From: an uncultured Dialister sp.
GTDB lineage: Bacteria > Bacillota > Negativicutes > Veillonellales > Dialisteraceae
Assembly (NCBI GenBank): GCA_900545365.1
Contig: UQYL01000029.1
Coordinates: 1 to 16,996 of the forward strand
Direction: 5' to 3'
DNA: 16,996 bases
The notes under the pieces were generated by a model, which saw only the letters and a list, made by a program, of their open reading frames with translations, was not told where the DNA came from and did not search any database. Below are positions 1 to 7,151 of the stretch, piece after piece (positions within the stretch are counted from its first letter, which is position 1; each line of letters begins with the position of its first letter). A program made the translations under genes and the position numbers.

Positions 1-63
1 CTATACTATATATTAATATGATTATTTGTAGTAAGTTAAAGACAGATGTTCAGCGGAGAGATC

Positions 64-678
64 ATGGATATTTACGGGAAATACCGGCCGGCGCTGGAAG
101 CGGTCATGAAGCGGACCGCGGAGGCCATCGAGGCTTACGGCGCGGCGGAGAAGGAAAAGACCGGAGAGATGCTCTATGAGCACCTGCGTTTCCGGCTGAA
201 ATCGGAAGCGAGCATGGAGGCCAAGCTCGCCGGACGGGGACTTCCCCTCACGGCGGAAGCGGCGGTGCGGGAAGTGCGGGACGCGGTGGGCTTCCGCATC
301 GTGTGCCGCTTCATCGATGATATTTATGAGAATATCGCCCGTATCCGGGCGCTGCCGGGCGTCTCTGTGGTGAAGGAGAAGGATTATATTCGCAATGTGA
401 AGCCCAACGGGTACCGGAGCTACCATCTCATTCTTTCGGCGGAAGCGCCCTTTGCCGATCCGGAAGGGCGGATGCCGGGGCGTTTCTTTGTGGAGGTGCA
501 GCTGCGGACGATCGCCATGGATTCCTGGGCGGCGCTGGAGCACGAGATGCGATACAAGCGGGATGTGGAAAATCCGGAGCTCATCGGGCGGGAGCTGAAA
601 CGGTGCGCCGACGAGCTGGCGTCGTGCGATGTGTCCATGCAGACCATCCGCAATCTGATCCGGGCGCGCAGGAAATGA
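64..678 (+). CDS. relQ: Small alarmone synthetase (GTP pyrophosphokinase), RelQ/YjbM type
   Basis: This gene encodes a 204-residue cytosolic enzyme expected to transfer pyrophosphate from ATP to GDP or GTP, making (p)ppGpp. The RelA/SpoT synthetase fold is seen in the motif KDYIRNVKPNGYRSYH (residues 106-121) and in VEVQLRT with E144, followed by WAALEHEMRYK. There is no HD hydrolase, TGS or ACT domain, and the length fits stand-alone RelQ-type synthetases of Firmicutes. An ATG at 46 is in frame, but GGAGAG at 55-60 sits just before the ATG at 64, so I chose 64. The SD spacing is short (3 nt), so 46 is not fully excluded. A TATACT at 3-8 could be a -10 box, but the window edge prevents checking. 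The response regulator starts 10 nt after the stop, which suggests co-transcription. Confidence 0.9.
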   Translation: MDIYGKYRPALEAVMKRTAEAIEAYGAAEKEKTGEMLYEHLRFRLKSEASMEAKLAGRGLPLTAEAAVREVRDAVGFRIVCRFIDDIYENIARIRALPGVSVVKEKDYIRNVKPNGYRSYHLILSAEAPFADPEGRMPGRFFVEVQLRTIAMDSWAALEHEMRYKRDVENPELIGRELKRCADELASCDVSMQTIRNLIRARRK

Positions 679-688
679 GGGGAAAAGT

Positions 689-1360
689 ATGAGAATTTTG
701 ATCGCGGAAGATGAAAAGGCCATGTCCGACGCGCTGGCGGCGGTGCTCCGCCATTTCGGCTACGAAGTGGATACGGCAGGCGACGGGGCGGAAGCGGTGG
801 CGCTGGCCGGCGGTCATGTGTACGACTGCATGGTGCTGGATGTGATGATGCCCCGTATGGACGGCATCGAGGCGCTGTCCATTCTGCGGAAACGGGGCGA
901 TGTGACGCCGGTCATTCTGCTCACGGCAAAAGCGGAGATCGACGACCGGATCACCGGCCTCGACGCGGGGGCCGACGATTACCTGACGAAGCCCTTCGCC
1001 ATGGGCGAGCTCCTCGCGAGGATCCGCTCCATGACGCGCCGCGCCGGAGCGTTTGTGAAAAATGAGCTGAAAGTGGGCGGCCTCTCGCTCAATGTGGAGG
1101 AGCAGGAGCTTTCCGGTGAAAGCGCGATCCGCCTCGGCGGGAAGGAAGCGAAGCTTATGAAGCTCTTCATGATGAATGAGGGCAAGGAATTGTCGGCGGA
1201 GGAACTGTTCCGCCGCGTCTGGGCAGATGAACCGGACACGGACCGGGGCATCGTGTGGATGTATGTCTCCTTCCTGCGGGAAAAGATCGAATCCGTCCGC
1301 GGCGGGGCGGAGATCCTCGGCGGAGAAGACGGCCCCTTCGTGCTGCGGGCGGAGAAGTGA
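689..1360 (+). CDS. OmpR/PhoB-family response regulator
   Basis: This is a 223-residue two-component transcription factor. The N-terminal receiver domain (about 1-118) has the acidic pocket E7-D8, phosphoacceptor D51 in VLDVMMP, switch residue T79 and conserved K101 in LTKPF. The C-terminal part (about 128-220) is a winged-helix DNA-binding domain of the OmpR type, with the typical KEAKLMKLFMMNEGKELSAEEL start and a region near VWMYVSFLREKIE matching the recognition-helix area. The start has GGGGAAAAG just upstream. It lies between the alarmone synthetase and the sensor kinase, which begins 34 nt after its stop and is its presumed partner. The controlled genes cannot be told from the sequence. 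Confidence 0.93.
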   Translation: MRILIAEDEKAMSDALAAVLRHFGYEVDTAGDGAEAVALAGGHVYDCMVLDVMMPRMDGIEALSILRKRGDVTPVILLTAKAEIDDRITGLDAGADDYLTKPFAMGELLARIRSMTRRAGAFVKNELKVGGLSLNVEEQELSGESAIRLGGKEAKLMKLFMMNEGKELSAEELFRRVWADEPDTDRGIVWMYVSFLREKIESVRGGAEILGGEDGPFVLRAEK

Positions 1361-1394
1361 GCGCCGGGAAACGGGCGGAAAGGAGAGCACAGCT

Positions 1395-2660
1395 ATGGAT
1401 ATGATCCGAAAGATACACCGGCAGTTCCTCCTCATCGCGACGGCGGCGATCTTCCTGATCGTGGCGGCGGCGCTGGGCATCATCAACGGGTCGCTCTATC
1501 TGGCGGTGCGCGATGAGATCCGGTCGGTGACAGAGTACATCGTGAGCAACGGCGGCGTGCTGAATCCGCAGGAGCGGCCGCTCACGGACAGCTGGTTCGA
1601 CGACGGAGGCTGGATGAACGATACGCCGGAATTTTCCTACCAGACCCGGTATTTCTCAGTGCTCTTCGGCAGGGACGGTACGGCGAAGGCCATCAATGTG
1701 AACCATATCGCCGCGTTCACGCCGGAGGAAGCGGCGGAGACGGCGGCGCAGGCCGCGCGGGAAGGAACGGAAGAGGGATTTTTCAAAAAAGACAAGACCA
1801 GCTACGCCTACCGGATCGCCGCGGCGGACGACGGGCTCCTCGTGGTCATCCTGGACTGCACGCGGGACATGGCGGCAGTGAACGCCTTCCTCCGGTACTC
1901 CCTCATGTTCGGACTGCTGAGCATCCTCATCTTTGTGCTCATCGTGACCGTTCTCTCTAAGCGGGCGATCCGTCCTTTTCAGGAGAATCTGGAAAACCAG
2001 AAACGGTTCATTACCAACGCGGGGCATGAGCTGAAAACGCCGATCGCCATCATTTCCGCCAACGCGGAGGCGATGGAGCTCATCGGCGGGAAAAATGAAT
2101 GGACGGAAAATATCCTGAAGCAGGTGGCGCGGCTGTCGAAGCTCATCAGCGATCTCATCACGCTGGCGAAAGTGGGCGAAGCGTCTCCGAAGGACGTTCG
2201 CCTCGCGAAAGTCGATCTGACGGCGTGTACGGAAGCGGGGGTGCGCGCTTTTCTGCCGGTCATCACCGAGCAGGGGCGGAAGGCGGAGACCCGCATCGCG
2301 CCGGGCGTATCCGCGCTGGCCGATGCCCGCATGTACGGGGAGCTGGTCAATATTCTGCTGGACAACGCGGCGAAATACTGCGACGAGGGAGGAACGGTCA
2401 CGGTAACGCTCACGCCGGGAAAGAAAGGAAAAGGCGCGGCGCTGTCTGTCTCCAATGACTATAAAGAAGGCGCCCATGCCGATTACAGCCGTTTCTTCGA
2501 GCGGTTTTACCGGGGCGATACTTCCCACAGCAGCGGATGCGAAGGCTACGGCATCGGCCTCTCCATGGCGCAGGACATGGTCAAACTTATGCGGGGAAAA
2601 ATCCGCGTGAGCTGGGCAGACGGGGTCATTACTTTCTCCGTGGAACTGGGGGCGGCATGA
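1395..2660 (+). CDS. Sensor histidine kinase, membrane bound
   Basis: This 421-residue kinase is the likely partner of the preceding response regulator. It has two membrane segments (about residues 11-36 and 169-190) flanking an extracytoplasmic sensor region of about 130 residues. A HisKA H-box follows with H211 in NAGHELKTPIA, then an HATPase domain with N324 in LLDNAAKY, an F-box FFERFYRGD, and the G-box GYGIGLS around G384-G388. The open frame runs upstream to 1176, but that part overlaps the regulator and is not protein-like. The ATG at 1395 has GGAGAG at 1382-1387, seven nt away. The 3' end overlaps the next gene by 4 bp (ATGA). The signal sensed is unknown. Confidence 0.93.
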   Translation: MDMIRKIHRQFLLIATAAIFLIVAAALGIINGSLYLAVRDEIRSVTEYIVSNGGVLNPQERPLTDSWFDDGGWMNDTPEFSYQTRYFSVLFGRDGTAKAINVNHIAAFTPEEAAETAAQAAREGTEEGFFKKDKTSYAYRIAAADDGLLVVILDCTRDMAAVNAFLRYSLMFGLLSILIFVLIVTVLSKRAIRPFQENLENQKRFITNAGHELKTPIAIISANAEAMELIGGKNEWTENILKQVARLSKLISDLITLAKVGEASPKDVRLAKVDLTACTEAGVRAFLPVITEQGRKAETRIAPGVSALADARMYGELVNILLDNAAKYCDEGGTVTVTLTPGKKGKGAALSVSNDYKEGAHADYSRFFERFYRGDTSHSSGCEGYGIGLSMAQDMVKLMRGKIRVSWADGVITFSVELGAA

Positions 2661-2953
2661 TGCACGGCGACGGACTGATGGCGGGGATCTTCACTTTTCT
2701 CCTGATCGGCGCGCTCCATGGGGCGGTCATCAAGGGAGAATATTATTTTTCAAAAAAGATCTGGCCCCTTTTTCTGTTGGGCGGCCTGGGATGCCTCGCG
2801 CTGTCGCTGTTTCTGCCGGACGCGGTCTGGCGGTGCCTTGCCGCGGTGACGGGCTTTTCCCTCCTCTGGAGCATCCGCGAACTCTTTCAGCAGGAAGAAC
2901 GGGTGCGGAAGGGCTGGTTTCCCAGGAACCCGAAAAGGATATATAAAAAATAA
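2657..2953 (+). CDS. DUF4491-like small membrane protein
   Basis: This encodes a 98-residue protein with about three hydrophobic segments: near 6-24 (AGIFTFLLIGALHGAVI), 33-50 and 56-72. It ends in a charged tail, ELFQQEERVRKGWFPRNPKR. The pattern of HGAVIKGEYYF near the first helix and the EERVRKGWFP.NPKR tail is what I recall for DUF4491, a family of unknown function; I could not search to confirm. Starts at 2657 and 2660 (ATGATG) are both possible. The 4-bp overlap with the kinase stop points to translational coupling, so it may be an accessory part of the two-component system, but no function is assigned. Confidence 0.75.
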   Translation: MMHGDGLMAGIFTFLLIGALHGAVIKGEYYFSKKIWPLFLLGGLGCLALSLFLPDAVWRCLAAVTGFSLLWSIRELFQQEERVRKGWFPRNPKRIYKK

Positions 2954-2982
2954 AAAAAGAGACGGCTCGCGCCGTCTTTTTT
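2952..2982. terminator. Bidirectional intrinsic terminator
   Basis: The stem is GACGGC (2961-2966) with loop TCGC and GCCGTC (2971-2976). An A-rich run lies on the left and six T residues (2977-2982) on the right, so it works on both strands. It closes the relQ-kinase-DUF4491 operon from the left and the lipoprotein gene from the right; the lipoprotein stop codon touches its T tract. Confidence 0.9.
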
Positions 2983-3605
2983 CATGGATGAATGATCGCT
3001 TCAAACTCCGTGTCTCCGTGGAGCCAGAAGAAATGATCCTGCTCCGCCGCCGTTCCCCGCACCGCCGGTTCAAGGGCCGCCGCTTTCCGCAGCCAGCCGA
3101 GAGCCTGCGCCCTGTCCCGCATGTCGGAATAATTCGTGGCGATGCCGTACATGGACCACGCATTCCGCGGGTCCTTTTCGAGGACTTTTTGGAAATGCCG
3201 GATCGATTCGCTGTAATGGCCGCCCAGTTTCAGCGCCATGGCCATGTCGTAGTGGCCCTGCGTGTAGCCGGGATAGATTTCGAGAGCCTTTCCGATCATT
3301 GCGGCGCCGTCCTCCGGCGCGCCCGCGAAAGCGGTGAGAAGCCCCTTGAGAGCGAGGGCTTCGTAATTACCGGGCGCCGCGGCAAGGGCTTTCTCCGCAA
3401 GGCGCAGGGCTTCCGCGCCGTCTCCCTCGCCGTACACATCGAGCGCCTGGCGGGAGAGCGCTGCCGAATCAGCGGGAATCACGGGCGGCGCGCTCTCGGA
3501 AATAGCCGCTTCCTTCGCGGCAGGCGGCGCAGCCTCCTTTTCCGGCGCGCAGCCGGCAAGGCATGCGGAGAGGAGAAGAACAGTGAGAACGGCAGAATAT
3601 TTCAT
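2982..3605 (-). CDS. TPR-repeat lipoprotein
   Basis: This 207-residue protein begins with a lipoprotein signal, MKYSAVLTVLLLSACLAGC, with lipobox LAGC and the lipidated Cys at residue 19. An Ala/Pro/Glu-rich linker follows (about 20-50). The rest is tetratricopeptide-repeat-like helices (about 51-170), for example EALRLAEKALAAAPGNYEALALKG, AAMIGKALEIYPGYTQGHYDMA and ESIRHFQKVLEKDPRNAWSMYGIA. TPR lipoproteins usually scaffold envelope complexes; the partner here is unknown. AGGAGG lies six nt upstream of the ATG at 3605. The open frame continues further upstream, but that part lacks an RBS and overlaps the promoter region. The gene is divergent from the dehydrogenase gene. Confidence 0.88.
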   Translation of the reverse strand: MKYSAVLTVLLLSACLAGCAPEKEAAPPAAKEAAISESAPPVIPADSAALSRQALDVYGEGDGAEALRLAEKALAAAPGNYEALALKGLLTAFAGAPEDGAAMIGKALEIYPGYTQGHYDMAMALKLGGHYSESIRHFQKVLEKDPRNAWSMYGIATNYSDMRDRAQALGWLRKAAALEPAVRGTAAEQDHFFWLHGDTEFEAIIHP

Positions 3606-3627
3606 AAGGGCCTCCTTGTTTTTCTCC

Positions 3628-3656
3628 ATTGTAAGGAAATCAGCGGCACCGCGCAA
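3628..3656 (-). promoter_or_regulatory. Promoter of the TPR lipoprotein gene
   Basis: On the minus strand TTGCGC (3656-3651) is followed after 17 bp by TACAAT (3633-3628). The -10 box ends 22 bp before the start codon, leaving room for the AGGAGG ribosome site. Confidence 0.6.
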
Positions 3657-3676
3657 TCCGCTTCCCGCGTCCGTAG

Positions 3677-3682
3677 TATAAT
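3677..3682 (+). promoter_or_regulatory. -10 box of the dehydrogenase gene
   Basis: A perfect TATAAT lies 27 bp upstream of the ATG at 3710, with AAGGAGG between them. No convincing -35 hexamer is visible at 16-18 bp spacing. Confidence 0.5.
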
Positions 3683-3709
3683 GGAAGAAAAACAAAGGAG
3701 GCCTGACAG

Positions 3710-4474
3710 ATGAGTCAATTGGCATTTGTGACGGGAGCGACGAGCGGTATCGGCAGAGCGACGGCGGAAGCGCTCGCTGTGAAAGGATACCGCCTGGCAC
3801 TGGCGGCGAGAAATCAGGAAGCGCTGGAAACGGCGGCGGAGGAGCTGCGCATGAAGTATAACGCGGAAGTCTCCGTGTACGTCCTTGACGTGAGAGACAG
3901 AGAGGCCATCGAAAAGACGGCGGCGGCGTGCATGGCGCGGGACGGCGTGCCCGATGTGCTCGTGAACGACGCCGGACTCGCCCGCGGTCTGGAACCGTAT
4001 GGCGAGACGCTGCCGGAGGATATCGAGCAGATGATCGACACCAATATCAAAGGGCTCTTCCACGTGACGCGGGCATTTCTGCCGGCCATGCTCAAAAGAA
4101 ATAAGGGGCACATCATCAATCTCGGCTCCACGGCGGGGCTCTATGCCTATGCGGGCGCGGCGGTGTACTGCGCGACGAAAGCGGCGGTGAAAACGTTCAG
4201 CGACGGCATCCGCATTGACGTCATCGACAGCGACATCAAAGTCACCACCATCCAGCCGGGCATCGTGAAGACCGCCTTCAGCGAAGTGCGTTTCCACGGA
4301 GATAAAAAAAGAGCCGACGCCGTCTACGAAGGCGTAGACGCGCTCCATCCGGAAGACATCGCCGAAGTCATTTCCTTCGTGCTCTCTCAGCCGAAGCGCG
4401 TACAGATCAGCGACGTCGTTATCATGGCCAATCAGCAGGCGACGGGCTTCATGGTGAGCAAGAAAAAATCCTGA
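3710..4474 (+). CDS. Short-chain dehydrogenase/reductase, YdfG-like
   Basis: This 254-residue cytosolic NAD(P)-dependent oxidoreductase has a Rossmann cofactor motif TGATSGIG (residues 8-15). The catalytic triad is S140 in LGSTAG, Y153 and K157 in YCATK. The overall pattern, including PGIVKTAFSEVRF and the tail near VQISDVVIMANQQA, resembles the YdfG group, which oxidises 3-hydroxy acids and serine-like substrates; the true substrate is not shown by the sequence. The usual NNAG motif reads N86-D87-A-G here, a modest departure. AAGGAGG precedes the start. No terminator is seen before the tRNA promoter, so some readthrough into the tRNA is possible. Confidence 0.9.
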   Translation: MSQLAFVTGATSGIGRATAEALAVKGYRLALAARNQEALETAAEELRMKYNAEVSVYVLDVRDREAIEKTAAACMARDGVPDVLVNDAGLARGLEPYGETLPEDIEQMIDTNIKGLFHVTRAFLPAMLKRNKGHIINLGSTAGLYAYAGAAVYCATKAAVKTFSDGIRIDVIDSDIKVTTIQPGIVKTAFSEVRFHGDKKRADAVYEGVDALHPEDIAEVISFVLSQPKRVQISDVVIMANQQATGFMVSKKKS

Positions 4475-4481
4475 TTCCTTC

Positions 4482-4510
4482 TTGACAGATAGAAAAGCAT
4501 CCGGTAAAAT
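4482..4510 (+). promoter_or_regulatory. Promoter of tRNA-Thr
   Basis: A consensus TTGACA (4482-4487), a 17-bp spacer and TAAAAT (4505-4510) precede the tRNA. Transcription should begin near 4517, about seven nt before the mature 5' end. Confidence 0.85.
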
Positions 4511-4523
4511 TACTTACGTTGAT

Positions 4524-4599
4524 GCCGGTATAGCTCAGTTGGTAGAGCGGCGCATTCGTAATGCGTAGGTCGTAGGTTCAAGTCCTATTGCCGGCTCCA
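4524..4599 (+). tRNA. tRNA-Thr, anticodon CGU
   Basis: The 76-nt sequence folds as a full cloverleaf. The acceptor stem is GCCGGTA/TGCCGGC, the D stem GCTC/GAGC, the anticodon stem GCGCA/TGCGT with loop TTCGTAA, and the T stem GTAGG/CCTAT with loop TTCAAGT. The anticodon CGT (4557-4559) reads the threonine codon ACG. The discriminator base is T and the CCA end is encoded. It is the last gene before the CRISPR-Cas locus. Confidence 0.97.
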
Positions 4600-4609
4600 T
4601 AGAAAGCAG

Positions 4610-4646
4610 ACCTGAAAAGTGAGAACATCGCTTTTCAGGTTTTTTA
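4610..4646 (+). terminator. Intrinsic terminator of tRNA-Thr
   Basis: The 10-bp perfect stem ACCTGAAAAG (4610-4619) / CTTTTCAGGT (4631-4640) has an 11-nt loop and is followed by a T-rich run. It separates the tRNA unit from the cas3 region. Confidence 0.9.
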
Positions 4647-4788
4647 TTTTGCCTGTGCCGGGATACAGTAAGGCAAAAGAGGGGCAGGGGTCTCTTGATT
4701 GTATCTTTTCCACACAGCCTGAAAACAGTGAGACGCAGAAAAAATTTTTTCTATAGCATAAAAAGGACAAAATATGTCATATGGATTT
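4647..4788. other. Non-coding region upstream of cas3 with two inverted repeats
   Basis: No gene is supported here. Two symmetric elements stand out. TTTTGCCT (4647-4654) pairs with AGGCAAAA (4671-4678) across a 16-nt loop, and a perfect 16-bp palindrome AGAAAAAATTTTTTCT spans 4737-4752. The palindrome could be an intrinsically bent or protein-binding site ahead of the cas3 promoter. Role unknown. Confidence 0.5.
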
Positions 4789-4797
4789 TGTTATAAT
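4789..4797 (+). promoter_or_regulatory. Extended -10 promoter of cas3
   Basis: TGTTATAAT contains TATAAT (4792-4797) preceded by TG one base away, an extended -10 element. This can work without a good -35 box, and none is seen at the expected distance. The ATG of cas3 lies 48 bp downstream. Confidence 0.55.
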
Positions 4798-4845
4798 CAA
4801 AGGCAAGAAAAGAAATCAAGGAGATGTTTTGCAAGGAGGGACGAT

Positions 4846-7053
4846 ATGGAATACATTGCGCATTTGAAAGAGAATGGAGAGACGCAGCTCCTGGAGGATC
4901 ATCTGAAGCAGACCGCGGAACTGGCAGCGTCCTTTGGAAAGAATATCGGCCTGGAAGAGGCGGCGTATGCGGCAGGCATGCTCCATGATGACGGAAAATT
5001 TCAGGATGCATTTCAGAAATATATCCGCGGAGAGTATCGGGGAAGAGTGGACCACTCCACGGCCGGAGCCGTCCTGGCGATCCTGAAAAATTATTCTGAA
5101 GCGATGACGGCGATGGCGCCTTTCTGTATTGCCGGACATCATGCGGGCCTTCCCGATTTCGGCTCCATGGCTGATCCGGAGGGGCGCGGAACCTTGTGCG
5201 CCCGGCTGAAAAAAGGATTGGCGAACCGCCGGGACTATGAGGCCTGCGGAGAGAAGGCCTCGCTTCCGGAAAAAGCGGATGTACCGATGTATGAAAAGAT
5301 CAAAGGTGACAAGCTGGGCGAGATGCTTCTCACGCGGATGCTCTTTTCCTGCCTGGTGGATGCGGACTTTCTGGACACGGAATCGTTCATGGCGGAGGAA
5401 CCTGTGCGGCGCGGTGGATTTCATACCATCGAAGAACTGCACGGCCGCTTTTTCGGGCAGCTTGAGGAGAAAGGCTACTTTTCGCCGCGGAACAGGATCA
5501 ATGAAAAGCGCTGTGAAATATTGAAACGCTGTGTGGAGATGGGCAGCAGCGATCCGGGGCTGTATTCGCTGACGGTGCCTACCGGAGGAGGAAAGACGGT
5601 GTCTTCCCTGGCATTTGCCATGGAACAGGCGGTAAAGCAGCATAAAAAGAGGATCATCTACGTGATCCCCTACCTGTCAATCATTGAACAGACCGCCGAC
5701 GTTTTCCGTTCCTTCCTCGGCGCGGAAGACGTGCTGGAGAGTCACAGCAATGTGAATTACGATGATGAAGACGAAACGGCGGAAAAGAAAAAACTGGCGT
5801 CGGAAAACTGGGATGCTCCCATTGTGATCACGACGAGCGAACAGTTCTGGGAATCGCTGTATGCAAACCGCACGTCGAAATGCCGGAAGCTGCACAATAT
5901 CGCCGACAGCGTCGTCATTTTTGATGAGGCGCAGATGCTTCCGCGGGAATTTCTGCTGCCCTGCCTGAAAGCGCTGCACATGCTGGTCAACTATTTCGGC
6001 TGCACCGCCGTACTGTGCAGCGCGACGCAGCCCTATCTGGAAAATATCCTGAGAGACCCGAAAAATGTAAAAAAATATCAGTTTGATACACCGGTCAGGG
6101 AGATCATGACAGAGATTCCCGCGCTGTATGAATTTTTCCGGCGGGTGAGATTTCAGGATGATGGAGAGATGACCTATGACGAAGCGGCGGCAGCCATACA
6201 GGCACATGAACAGGCTCTCTGCATTGCATTGACAAAATCTGAAGCGCGGGAGATCGCCGACCGTGTGACGGGGGAAGGCGCGTTTTATCTGTCGACGAAT
6301 CTCTGCCCGGCGCACCGGCGGGCGGTCATTCAGGAGATGAAGCGGCGCTTAAAAGAAGGGTTCCCGTGCCGTGTCGTATCGACCAGCGTCATTTCTGTGG
6401 GCGTGGATATCGACTTCCCCGTGGTCTATCTGGAAAAGACCGGCGCGGACAGCCTGATCCAGGGCGCGGGCCGGTGCAACCGGGAAGGAAAGCGGCCGCC
6501 GGAAGAAAGCGTCGTTCACCTTTTTGAGACGGAAAAGAGCGGGAATACCCGTTTCATGAAATTGGAACGGGATTTGATGAAAAAAACAGCGGAAACGGAG
6601 GGAGATATTTCGTCGCCGGAAGCGATCCGGGCCTATTTCCGGGAGCTCTATGAATTGGAAGATATGGGTGAACGCAGCGATCTGGACGCGAAAGAAATCT
6701 GGAAGCTGGCGGAAGACAGGAAGTATCGGGAGACCGGCCGGGTCTTTCATCTGATTGAAAATCGGACGAAATCCGTGCTGATCCCCTACAATGAAGACGC
6801 CTGCCGGATCATCGATGATCTCCGGTGCGGAATCCGAACGAGAGACCTGATGCGCCGGGCCGCGCAGTACATCGTCAATGTGGGATATTCAACAACTTAT
6901 GAATCGCCGTTTTCCCGCCTCATCGCCAATGGACAGGCGGAAATGCTTCCCAACGATACGGAGATCGCTGTGCTTACGGATGAGACCCTGTATGACCGGG
7001 AGAAATTCGGAATGCTTGCTTCAGAACAAGAAGGGCAGGGGATCGAATGGTGA
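4846..7053 (+). CDS. cas3: CRISPR-associated helicase/nuclease Cas3 (type I-C)
   Basis: This 735-residue protein is the effector that unwinds and degrades DNA marked by Cascade. The N-terminal HD nuclease domain (about 1-200) shows H19, H47-D48 in MLHDDGK, D69-H70 and GHHAG (97-101). The SF2 helicase part has Walker A PTGGGKT (245-251), a DEAQ box (360-363), SAT (392-394), the STSVISVGVDID motif, and QGAGRCNR (539-546). HD and helicase are fused in one chain, as usual for I-C. An in-frame ATG at 4774 lies upstream of the -10 box and lacks an SD; the ATG at 4846 has AAGGAGG six nt upstream, so I chose it. It is followed by a 164-bp gap before cas5c, whereas most later genes overlap. Confidence 0.96.
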   Translation: MEYIAHLKENGETQLLEDHLKQTAELAASFGKNIGLEEAAYAAGMLHDDGKFQDAFQKYIRGEYRGRVDHSTAGAVLAILKNYSEAMTAMAPFCIAGHHAGLPDFGSMADPEGRGTLCARLKKGLANRRDYEACGEKASLPEKADVPMYEKIKGDKLGEMLLTRMLFSCLVDADFLDTESFMAEEPVRRGGFHTIEELHGRFFGQLEEKGYFSPRNRINEKRCEILKRCVEMGSSDPGLYSLTVPTGGGKTVSSLAFAMEQAVKQHKKRIIYVIPYLSIIEQTADVFRSFLGAEDVLESHSNVNYDDEDETAEKKKLASENWDAPIVITTSEQFWESLYANRTSKCRKLHNIADSVVIFDEAQMLPREFLLPCLKALHMLVNYFGCTAVLCSATQPYLENILRDPKNVKKYQFDTPVREIMTEIPALYEFFRRVRFQDDGEMTYDEAAAAIQAHEQALCIALTKSEAREIADRVTGEGAFYLSTNLCPAHRRAVIQEMKRRLKEGFPCRVVSTSVISVGVDIDFPVVYLEKTGADSLIQGAGRCNREGKRPPEESVVHLFETEKSGNTRFMKLERDLMKKTAETEGDISSPEAIRAYFRELYELEDMGERSDLDAKEIWKLAEDRKYRETGRVFHLIENRTKSVLIPYNEDACRIIDDLRCGIRTRDLMRRAAQYIVNVGYSTTYESPFSRLIANGQAEMLPNDTEIAVLTDETLYDREKFGMLASEQEGQGIEW

Positions 7054-7057
7054 TCAC

Positions 7058-7146
7058 GCAAAAAGGAGCGGAAAGCTCCCGCTCCTTCTGCTGTTTCTGC
7101 CAATGACGCTCCAAACAAAGATAATTTCAACCATCTTCAATTTTTC
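7058..7146 (-). ncRNA. Candidate crRNA-like small RNA antisense in the cas3-cas5 gap
   Basis: Read on the minus strand, TATAAT (7157-7152) would start an RNA near 7145. It runs through ATGGTTGAAAT (7134-7124), which matches the last seven bases (TTGAAAT) of the 11-nt crRNA handle of this array and 8 of 11 positions overall. Then come 36 nt (7123-7088), within the 33-36 nt spacer range of the array, a 9-bp GC-rich hairpin and T5. The order handle, guide, hairpin matches a mature I-C crRNA. Upstream of the handle the repeat itself is not conserved. The boundaries and the existence of the transcript are inferred. Confidence 0.3.
7060..7087 (-). terminator. Intrinsic terminator, best oriented for the minus strand
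   Basis: AAGGAGCGG (7063-7071) pairs perfectly with CCGCTCCTT (7079-7087) across a 7-nt loop. On the minus strand the hairpin runs into TTTTT (7064-7060); on the plus strand it is followed only by CTGCTG. It could weakly attenuate cas3 transcripts, but the T tract favours the minus strand, where no protein gene lies nearby. Confidence 0.65.
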
Positions 7147-7151
7147 ATGAT

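Noticed and set aside
1176..1394. Upstream extension of the histidine kinase inside the response regulator
   Set aside because: The peptide is Arg/Ser/Cys-rich frame-shadow sequence, and the ATG at 1395 has GGAGAG at normal distance.
4774..4845. In-frame upstream extension of cas3
   Set aside because: It covers the extended -10 box and has no SD, and the added residues (SYGFCYNQRQEKK) do not look like a Cas3 N-terminus. The ATG at 4846 has AAGGAGG.
4824..4846. A possible leader peptide starting at an ATG at 4824 just upstream of cas3
   Set aside because: The frame continues well into cas3 in another phase with an unconvincing composition, and the GGAG before it is more simply an SD-like sequence by chance.
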